Assembly: GCA_022925895.1 (NCBI GenBank)
Contig: JAKSYS010000456.1
Span: 1-51,225, forward strand
DNA from: Fragilaria crotonensis
Taxonomy: Eukaryota; Bacillariophyta; Fragilariophyceae; Fragilariales; Fragilariaceae
Reading direction: 5' to 3'
DNA: 51,225 bases
Below the pieces are notes generated by a model. That model did not search any database. It was not told where the DNA came from and was given only the letters and a program-made list of their open reading frames with translations. The position numbers and the translations under genes are program-made. Positions 43,481 through 51,225 of this stretch are shown here, piece by piece. Position 1 is the first letter of the stretch. The number at the start of each line of letters is the position of its first letter.

Positions 43481-46400
43481 TTCTTTTTTGCTTTATTGCA
43501 TCAACAACAGGAATTATTAAAATACGAATTGAAAAATAAAGGGAGCGTTGTCGGAGATTAAAAACAGACTCTGAAACATGAAAACATTTCCACAACCTGA
43601 GACCTAGTCAAAGTCAAGAAGGATGTGCAAACAAGCCAAGAGAAAGGACCCGCAAAGTAAAGCAGATGATGGCAAGAGGACCTTTTTGAGTGAACAAGAA
43701 ACATTGGAAGCCAGGCACATATTGCAAGCAACACGATCAATGAGGCAACATTGTAAAGGAATCGGCTGCAAGCCTAAACAAAATCCCATCCACATCGGTG
43801 ATTCACAAGCCAACAGCGGGAATCCACACAAGGCACGTGATATATCAACTGGAGAATGATGACACCGAACAAACGATAGCAAATGAAGGACACTACAATG
43901 TATGGTTCTACATCAGAGAGCTAGCAAACAGTAAAATCAGAAAACAATGCAATCTTCAATTCTGGCCTGAAGTACGTCAACTATGACCAAATGAAACCCT
44001 TGGACTGCTAGTACCCATACAACCAGGATGCATCAACAACATATTACAACATGGATCCGATATGCAAACAAACCATCAACCATGCAAGATCTGCAAGAGG
44101 CCAACCACATAAAATTAAAGGAATGGGAAGAATTGAAAGCCATGGCACCGGAACACCACGGCTTTAACCCCCGTGACGTTGATGAAGTTAATCCAGTACA
44201 TTAGATGTGACAACAAACAAACACAAGACCAATGGTGCATATAGCGTTAAAAACTCATACTCGAACTCAAATACTATAACTCTCCCACCACAGTGGCTGA
44301 CTCAAGGACCAAGGACAGAAGTTGTAAAGACAAAGACACGGCCACACCGAGTCGGCAGGAGTTGTCGTGACATATACGCAGCCGGATAGAAGCAACGACG
44401 ATACTCGAAGACGAGACGGACCTCTGGAAAGCGACATGGGGGCGGCTGTGAAAGACCCCATAACCAGTTCAGTCCTAGAATGCTGCAAGTGACAACCAGA
44501 TGAAGAGTAGTAATCCGGACCACAAAGCAACTCTGTGAGGGAGATAGATGCCACCATCCAGGTGCAAGACGACTTCGTTGGTGATACCTCTGGAGTAATT
44601 TTGCGCTCGGCGGCAAGAAACAGAGTGAGGTGAAGAGACGCGAGCAGAGACGACGCGACTTGTAAGCGAGCACATTTTGAACCAATCTTCCACATTAAGG
44701 GACGTTATGTCTAGACCTGCTGGAAGCCAGTCCTGGACCCTTCTTCCAACTACAAACAGGCCACTGGTGACAAGGAGAAGAGTTGCTTGACGTTGTTAAG
44801 TGAGACAATATGTACTAGAAGAATTTTCCATTGCCCTTGGATCCAGGATGTTGCCTCACCCGTACAGGCAGACTAATATATCACAACAATCATCATTCAG
44901 TCATGATAGAAGTCAGATAACCATGTCAGACAATCAAAGATAGTCCTGCCTTATGAGAGGAGACACCAACTTGATGTAAGAAAGAAATTTAGAGAAACAG
45001 CTGAGTTGGGCGAGTCGAAATGAAGTCAAACAAGTTGGAAATTCACCGGCTCAAATTCTAATCATGCCGAGACCCATCATGGAAAGGAACTAGCTAGTGA
45101 TTGTCTTTCTCGAAAGCACCATCTGTCACCACCACAATCATGATTGCATCAGCAATAAATGATCACTAAGAGTCTTGCACCGGCATGACAGCAAAAATGA
45201 AGAAGAATTTGAAGCCACCGAAGAACAATCCTCCAGTTCCTGAAGGAAAGATGGATACCACGTTGCCTTCTTTTAAAAGCTCAAGGCAGGCCAAAATGCT
45301 GTCATGGAATCAGAATTACTGGACTTTACCAAGAATTGACTGGAGAGTTGTTTTAGTTGTGGATGGGTGGTGACACGATTGCGAGGACAGCAGCTGCTGC
45401 TTGCAGATGTGCAATGAGTGGTACAAGGGTAAGTCAGATAACTACAAAAATCCCACAAAAGAAAATTGAGGACTTGGCAAGTTCCTTTTGTTGGCATGTG
45501 TGCCAGGATCAAGTAACGATTGCAGTAATGACAGCTGTGCGGTTAGTCCCGTGTTGTCTGGTTGTTAGTTCAAAGAGACAACAAAGAAGTGCCCAACTGC
45601 TCTCCTGAATCCACTTTACCAACAACAGCAATGAAGGAAAGTTATGTACAGCATCAATTAGAAGTGGAGATGACCAGGGGTTTGCAAAATACAGTTCAAT
45701 TCCCATCACAGGATTCTGGCTGCACCAGACTTTCCCTTCTACTTTTTCCCATTGTATGATGATGTTGCATTTTTTCTTCAGGGCTAGGTTGAAAACAAAG
45801 ACGAATGGTGAGCAATTTAAGGAGACACAATGATATTAGTGATAGACAGTCTTTTGAAGACAAATGGACTCGCAAAGCATCCGCCAACCACAATCCTCAT
45901 GAAGGCAAAGAGTATCTGAGGAGAAGGATCCCCTGGTTGCAATGCAAGAGCGCTGCCTGCATGAAAGTCCTTACCAAGTTGATGAGGTTATGGCAATGAA
46001 GGTGAAGTAGGCTACTGCTCCTATGATCTGGAAGGCCATGCAACCCAACAAGGCTATTTTTATGTCATGCAAACTGTTAATTTCTGAGGATGACAATTTT
46101 CTTCAAAGAATTAAGCTCCAGAGCAGGAAAGGGTTCTTCCACTTAACCTAAATATTTAAGGTCGTGAGCTCACATTCAGACTGTTGTTGTTTGGTCGAAC
46201 CCTTTCATCCCTTTTGCCTTTTGCAAGAACGTTGCAATGGATGCAGGGTGGCTCACCAACAGCTTTCTCAAAACAAATTGTCCCTGGATGTATCCAACCT
46301 TCATGCATAAGTTAATCAAGTTCAGCAAAACGCTGTTGAAATACATTTTTGATCATCACTGATAACCCTGGTACTGAAGTGCATCCGTGCACAGTTTGTG

Positions 46401-47072
46401 CAGCTAGAAATGAAGCTAGATGAGAAATGAAGAAGGATGTTATGAACATGGTGACAAGAACATTCAAATGAAGTATTCTTGGATTGAATCAATGATCACT
46501 GGAAATGGAGTGAGCACAGCTGTTGCCCCATTAAGAAAACAGTGACATCTTGGATTGAATCAATGATCACTGGAAATGGAGTGAGCACAGCTGTTGCCCC
46601 ATTAAGAAAACAGTGACATGATCAATGGGAATCATGAATCCCATTGACATAATTTGGTTTCCGTTTTTTCAGTATGGATAATGCTGCAAAAACACAAACC
46701 TAAGTGGTTGTTTATGGTGGAATTTGGGGTTTGGCATCTCAACAGAAAAGATTGATTCATGAGTCATTTTCTGCTGGCAAGTTTGCTTGATGTTTCAGAA
46801 TGAGAGGAACCATTTTTGTTTCTGTGGAAAAACTTCTGGAGAGGCAGGCCTTAAGGCCATAAAGTGCATCAGCATTCATAAATGAACTAATTACCACCAG
46901 TACAGCATGTACACAGACTCTTGAGGGTTCTGTACTATGTTAATGGAAAGATGAGCCCAAACCAGCAAGCTCATACTGGACATGCATTAGCAAGGCCACC
47001 ATGATATTCTATGCGTGGCTTTACTCCTTACTTCGCAGGCTCAAATATTCAAAAAAAGGTAGAAGTGCACTG
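43481..47072. other. gene-free, partly CpG-poor region with repeat remnants
   Basis: No intact gene is seen. The stretch 44300-44700 is CpG-richer and might be an LTR or UTR remnant. Around 45185-46000 are short protein-like frames (for example CNEWYKGKSDNYKNPTKEN in a broken frame) of unknown family. A 71-bp tandem repeat sits at 46478-46619. Confidence 0.4.
46478..46619 (+). repeat. 71-bp exact tandem duplication
   Basis: Units 46478-46548 and 46549-46619 read the same throughout. It is probably a recent slippage or assembly duplication. Confidence 0.93.
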
Positions 47073-47091
47073 TGTGAGTGAACACTGCCAA

Positions 47092-47318
47092 TTATCAACT
47101 ACAATACTGCTTTTTTGTGTTGGGTAGCAATAGTAGAGAAGACATCGGAATTGTGGATCAATGTTCTCAACGTCCTGCTGCAACACCTCTGTCAAGAGGC
47201 TCTCCTCCTGGTATTGCCATGTTTGAAGAAATCCCTTCTTGATACCAAGCGCGACAGCCAGAGCATCTGGTAGAAGCACGGAATCTACTCTGGCATTCCC
47301 AATAAGGACTGTCAGCAC
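47092..47318 (-). pseudogene. conserved downstream open frame in the duplication, copy 2
   Basis: Counterpart of 34132-34314. The frame is open from VLTVLIGNARVDSVLLPDAL through CYPTQKS and has no ATG. Differences between copies include Glu/Asp, Met/Ile and His/Tyr changes. Confidence 0.35.
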
Positions 47319-47438
47319 ATTGCATATTTACTTAAACAGGTTCTCACCCCACATGCTGGAAACCAGTAATTGTGCCGTCTTGTATGTCATATGATCATAC
47401 AAACTACCAGGTACGGTGAAATAAAAACTTATATGGCC

Positions 47439-48872
47439 CTAAAACTCCGTTTCGTCCACAGTCTGGGCTTCCTGCACTGGCACCTCGACAACATGCTCCT
47501 TCAACGCGTCCAGAGCAGCACCTGCGGCAGCTACTCCACCACTCACCGCAAAGTATCGCAGATAAATGAACATACCCACGTAGATCACAACGATGAGGAC
47601 TAGGGCCTTCATCAAGTGACCACCGCACAAACCATTCACCTTAGCATACGCGTTCCGCACTGGCGCCGTCACGTTTTGAACACCCTTCATCATATTAACA
47701 GCGGCATCCAACTGGTTTTCATCCATGCCGTCGAACATTTGAAGTGCCTTCATCATCTGTTCTCCTTGGCCGCCCATTTGCTTGAGGGCTTCGGGATTTT
47801 CCTTCATCATTTTAATCATTTCCTTGAGCTGCTTGCCGTCCATGGTTTCCAAAATTTTAGAGGGATCCATTCCAGCAGGCATGCCCCCACCCGCATTCAT
47901 GTTCGCGATACCGTCCGGCGACATGCCTTTCATTTGATTCTTGGCCATTTCAAACATGGCAGGATTGCTAGCCATTTGCTCCATTTGTTGCACACTCTGT
48001 TCGATCTGTTCATCAGTCAGTGTGGCCAGCTGTGGATTCATTTGTCGGATCTGTTGGGGCGTCATGCGACGCATTACTTCAGCCTGTTGTTTGAGCTGCT
48101 CGGGAGTCATACTGTCCAGTTGATTTCCTGGAGCCGCCGTGCGAGCTCCATTTCTGGACGCCGCTGCGTTTCCAGGTTGTCGCTTTTGGCGGAGCTGTTG
48201 CTGTTGAGTCTTACGATACTCTTCCGGTGACATATTCTTGACTTGCTCTGCAGCCATGCGCACGAGCTCTGGGTTGTCTGCCATTTGTTCCATTTGGGTC
48301 GCAGCTGCTTCTATTTCAGCATCTGTCATGTGCCGAAGCTGAGGGTTCGCTTTCCGGATCTGATCAGGGGGCATCGTTCGCATCATACGAGCTTGTCGAC
48401 GAAGTTGGTCTGGGGACATTTGTGAAATCTTATCAGCTTGAGATTTCATGGTTTTGTGTGATTCCTGAGCTTGCTGCTCCTTGGCCTTTTCCTTCTCAAT
48501 GAACTCTTTCGAGTTTGCAACAGCGAGGTACTCAAACGCGATTTCTGGTTCCATGGAACCCACATCTCTGCGTAAATCAGACACATCCATACCTGATAAG
48601 TTCAAGTTCTCATCCTTCTCCTTGAGAATCTTCTTCAGCTCCTGCATCGAGAGAGATTCTACAGGGCGGAGCTGATACGTCATGTTGGACGGCTTCAACC
48701 CCAGAAACTTTTTGCCAACAAGAACTTGCTGGCGACCATCCTTTATCGTAGACATGACAATTCCTGTCTTTCCATTGTATTCCGGGGCTTTACTAAGGCC
48801 CTGGAGAATGACTTTGGACTGGAGAGGAAACGCCTTGACTTGCGCATCGTTATCATTACTCGCCTCCGTCAT
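47439..48872 (-). CDS. tail-anchored STI1-repeat protein, copy 2 (intact)
   Basis: The intact frame encodes 477 residues starting MTEASNDNDAQVKAF. Residues about 15-70 look like a small beta-barrel (VILQGLSKAPEYNGKTGIV, then GLKPSNM). Two STI1/DP-like helical repeats lie at about 151-210 and 254-312, sharing SPDQLRRQA/TPEQLKQQA, NPQL, MTD/LTD and QMEQMA.NP. A further Met-rich helical region is at about 330-400 (MIKMMKENPEALKQMGGQG). A single hydrophobic segment at about 420-440 precedes a short acidic tail, so it is predicted to be tail-anchored with the bulk in the cytosol or stroma. STI1 repeats bind hydrophobic client segments or chaperones (as in Hop, Tic40 and ubiquilin), so a membrane-protein targeting or chaperone-docking role is plausible but inferred. 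Confidence 0.85.
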   Translation of the reverse strand: MTEASNDNDAQVKAFPLQSKVILQGLSKAPEYNGKTGIVMSTIKDGRQQVLVGKKFLGLKPSNMTYQLRPVESLSMQELKKILKEKDENLNLSGMDVSDLRRDVGSMEPEIAFEYLAVANSKEFIEKEKAKEQQAQESHKTMKSQADKISQMSPDQLRRQARMMRTMPPDQIRKANPQLRHMTDAEIEAAATQMEQMADNPELVRMAAEQVKNMSPEEYRKTQQQQLRQKRQPGNAAASRNGARTAAPGNQLDSMTPEQLKQQAEVMRRMTPQQIRQMNPQLATLTDEQIEQSVQQMEQMASNPAMFEMAKNQMKGMSPDGIANMNAGGGMPAGMDPSKILETMDGKQLKEMIKMMKENPEALKQMGGQGEQMMKALQMFDGMDENQLDAAVNMMKGVQNVTAPVRNAYAKVNGLCGGHLMKALVLIVVIYVGMFIYLRYFAVSGGVAAAGAALDALKEHVVEVPVQEAQTVDETEF

Positions 48873-48920
48873 GGTGATACAATGTACTACTTCCTCGGAG
48901 TAGTTGTGGTCTGCACTCAG

Positions 48921-50162
48921 TAGTCAGTAGTTCTCGGAGTACTTGCACAGAATACAAGGTGGTTGATAGCGGGGTGGGCGGCTTGCGGCTGTGCTATGTG
49001 CATAGGAAACGACCAATTTGAACCTCCGACCTCCGAGTAACATGGATGCGAGATGCGAGATACGAGATCCGAGATGCGACGCGGCGAAGGAACGCAATGT
49101 ATTCAAATGACAGCTGGGGATAGGGATATTTAGTGATGCAAGATGTAACGACAGCCAGAGACGAGAGTCGAGAGTCGAAAGGTCTCAAAAGCTTCAAAAG
49201 ATCACCCGGGACCTGGTTCCTTCTCGGACCAGGGATCCTAGATCCTATGATAGGGAGAGGGATATCTCAGGCAAGTCCGACGTCGAAATCCACCAAGGAA
49301 TTTGTGTGATTACTGATGGTACGCCTGTACGCTTGAGAGCGGGCACGACGCACGACATGTCCACAAGTCACAAGACACATGCATGGCACATGAACACCGA
49401 GATATTGAATGGGACAGGGTGATCTGTGATCTCTTCCCAGTACGCTGGTACAGTAGAACTGTTGTAGTCCAAAAGAACTACATGTACATATTTCATACTT
49501 GTACCGGTACTTTGTGAGTACCTGGTACCTGGTGCTAGGTAGTGGTATATATCATATACTGTGGTGATCAAAACTGAACCTCCAAGTCCGCCACATTTAC
49601 TGTACGGTTTTAAATTGGATCGAAGATAGCGAACATTCAACGTTATGAAAGTCTGGGAGAGAAAAGCTCTCCAAGGGTTCTGTATTTTTATGTCCATTGA
49701 AATGACCCCACGCTTATGTCACAACAGTTATCTCGAGTGCTTTGAACCTATACGTACAGTCGTAAATTGTACAATGGACATGATGTGTCCGTGGTTCCAT
49801 ATCTGCCTGGAAATGACATCCGTTAAGGAGGTCCAATGATTACATAAAGGTCCTTCTGTACCGGATGCCTAAAGAGACCAAGAATTCTTGTTAGCCTATA
49901 TACTGGATATCGGCCGTGATTCAATGACCATCTCATGTTAAATGTTACTTCGACGTACTTCAGTCACACTGCAATAGTGCTCTCGGAGTGGACAAGTCCT
50001 ATTCCATATATACGTAGAATTATAGTAAGGGCAATGAACTCGATCTATTCGTGGACTTTCGCAGCAAATCTCTCGGCGACGAATCGCACACAATCTCCCA
50101 TCGCTCGTCCCACAAAACGCAACACAACCTGTGTTTGAATCTCACTCTAAGGGGACTCTGCT
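48921..50162. promoter_or_regulatory. intergenic region upstream of STI1 copy 2 and of the unknown gene
   Basis: To about 49160 it shows decaying similarity to the upstream flank of copy 1. A GAGATGCGAGATACGAGATCC-like degenerate short repeat lies near 49045-49080, and GTAC-rich words near 49490-49535. No other gene is supported. Confidence 0.45.
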
Positions 50163-50993
50163 ATGTACATGAAAAGCTCTGCCCCTACCAAGAGACATCC
50201 ATCGATGGCCACTCATACCGGCGTCAGTTCGAAACTCCCACTTGAGCAGAGTCTATGGCTCTTGGACATCCAGGACGACCCATCGACGGACACCAGGACG
50301 ACTGATGCGTACAGCGAGAATTCTCAGGCCTTCGAGGAAATTGTGGCATCCGCGGATATTGAATATACGTTGAAGGAACAACGTCCTACACTGCAACGGC
50401 AATCAAGCGTACGGAAACCAATCGTTTCCGGCGCGCAAGGCAAGGCCAGTACCCTCAAGAGAAACTCCGTGCGCAGGCATTCCACGTACTGTGAACGGGA
50501 GCGCGAAAAGGCGTACAAGGAACACAAGGGCATGAAAGAGTACCTGAACTCCCTCGAAGACCACAGTAAATCCAAAGTCGCCACGATGCTGCTTGAATTC
50601 AATTCGTCCATGTCCATGGCATCACTCAGCGACGTGGGCGTCATGAACGCATCACCTGCTATGCATTATTCGTGTCCCGTCTTATCGTACATGAACGACG
50701 ATGAAGAAGACTCTGTTGAGCTCACTGAGAGCAGAATGAAGGGCACAAAGCGGTTATCAATGGTGTCCATTAGTGAAGAGTCAGCAGAAACTTGGGAGAC
50801 TTTGCATGATGACCCGTTGGAGGATCCGTTTCAAAATTCAAAAGAGTACCATCTTGAGTTGAAAAGAGTCGACGATGATTTCAAGAAGCCTCGCGCAAAG
50901 AGACGTCGTTCTCCTTCGTGTCTTGTATTGACACAGCAGCTGGCGGCTGAAGGTCCTCAACACGTCCTTCGGTCGTTCCAACCTGCCAATTGA
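50163..50993 (+). CDS. protein of unknown function with basic nuclear-localisation-like tail
   Basis: The intact frame encodes 276 residues starting MYMKSSAPTKRHPSM; an internal Met at 50205 (MATHTGVSS) could be the true start. Composition is Ser/Glu/Lys-rich and largely disordered. A charged helix lies at about 105-140 (CEREREKAYKEHKGMKEYL), an acidic patch at about 175-190 (NDDEEDSVEL), and the basic cluster KKPRAKRRRSP at about 240-250, a likely nuclear-localisation signal. There is no recognised domain, signal peptide or membrane span. It stands alone at the right edge of the window. Confidence 0.6.
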   Translation: MYMKSSAPTKRHPSMATHTGVSSKLPLEQSLWLLDIQDDPSTDTRTTDAYSENSQAFEEIVASADIEYTLKEQRPTLQRQSSVRKPIVSGAQGKASTLKRNSVRRHSTYCEREREKAYKEHKGMKEYLNSLEDHSKSKVATMLLEFNSSMSMASLSDVGVMNASPAMHYSCPVLSYMNDDEEDSVELTESRMKGTKRLSMVSISEESAETWETLHDDPLEDPFQNSKEYHLELKRVDDDFKKPRAKRRRSPSCLVLTQQLAAEGPQHVLRSFQPAN

Positions 50994-51225
50994 ATATAGT
51001 TGGGAGTTTGTTCCCTCTAGTTGTGCTTTGCTGCCTGACTAGGCTTCCTGTGTGCTTCTCTTTCCATGGCTGTCATGAGACAGGAGACCAAAATATAGAT
51101 GCTAAGTTTTGAAAACCGAGTTTTCTAGACCTATACTTCAAACATTTCTGCACGAAGATAGGCCACGCGGAGTACCTCGGCAGTCGCAAGAGCCAGACTG
51201 CGACTGCCATAGCGGCTGTGCACTT

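Larger units (their letters stand above)
47073..48920. repeat. segmental duplication, copy 2
   Basis: Partner of 34106-35946, same orientation, offset about 12.97 kb. It carries the intact STI1-repeat gene. Confidence 0.93.

Noticed and set aside
45185-46000. Possible DNA-transposon transposase
   Set aside because: A few protein-like peptides (CNEWYKGKSDNYKNPT) are present, but no catalytic triad or terminal inverted repeats could be found.
36081-47072. LTRs bounding the decayed gypsy-like element
   Set aside because: I compared both flanks by eye and found no convincing long direct repeat; recurring TAGCTAGT words are too short to count.

Overview
The window looks like nuclear DNA of a diatom. 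It holds a fucoxanthin-chlorophyll a/c-type light-harvesting gene whose leader has the ATAFAP-type plastid-import motif, a second plastid-leader protein, a Ty1/copia retrotransposon of the diatom CoDi style, small GT-AG introns (mostly 53-150 bp), and a diatom-type acidic protein family. No species can be named from the sequence alone.

Layout. 1-3940 (+): 5'-truncated, frame-broken gene for a GlmS-like amidotransferase/SIS protein that continues into membrane segments and two EF-hands. 4437-6190 (-): three-exon acidic protein with a 22-nt microexon. 6697-7012: array of TTTGCTTAC words. 7446-8147 (-): two-exon HAD-type phosphatase. 8833-14347 (-): copia element with identical 140-bp LTRs and 5-bp TSD. 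14410-18068 (+): DENN-domain protein. 18404-19947 (-): bacterial-type DNA cytosine-5 methyltransferase. 20399-22503 (+): secreted M6 metallopeptidase. 24877-26397 (+): fusion of a CinA/PncC-like domain with a NudC-type NADH pyrophosphatase. 26831-28042 (-): fatty acid desaturase. 29184-30296 (+): unknown protein, perhaps HRI1-like. 30924-31627 (+): light-harvesting protein. 31867-33604 (-): plastid-leader repeat protein. 34106-35946 and 47073-48920: two copies of a duplicated block with a tail-anchored STI1-repeat gene, plus a remnant of a third at about 34000-34105. Between them lie about 11 kb of decayed, partly CpG-poor Ty3/gypsy-like and unassigned sequence. 50163-50993 (+): unknown basic protein.

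The genes do not form a pathway or operon. Themes are plastid/lipid functions (light harvesting, desaturase), NAD turnover (the fusion), and genome dynamics: a young copia element, an old eroded gypsy-like element, a segmental duplication and a cytosine methyltransferase in one window.

A caution. At least six otherwise well-conserved reading frames (GATase/SIS gene, copia polyprotein, DENN, methyltransferase, M6 peptidase, STI1 copy 1) are interrupted by single-base shifts, most of them at short homopolymers. The downstream frames still encode the right domains, so consensus-sequence errors are at least as likely as pseudogenes. Such loci are annotated across the break with the break positions given.
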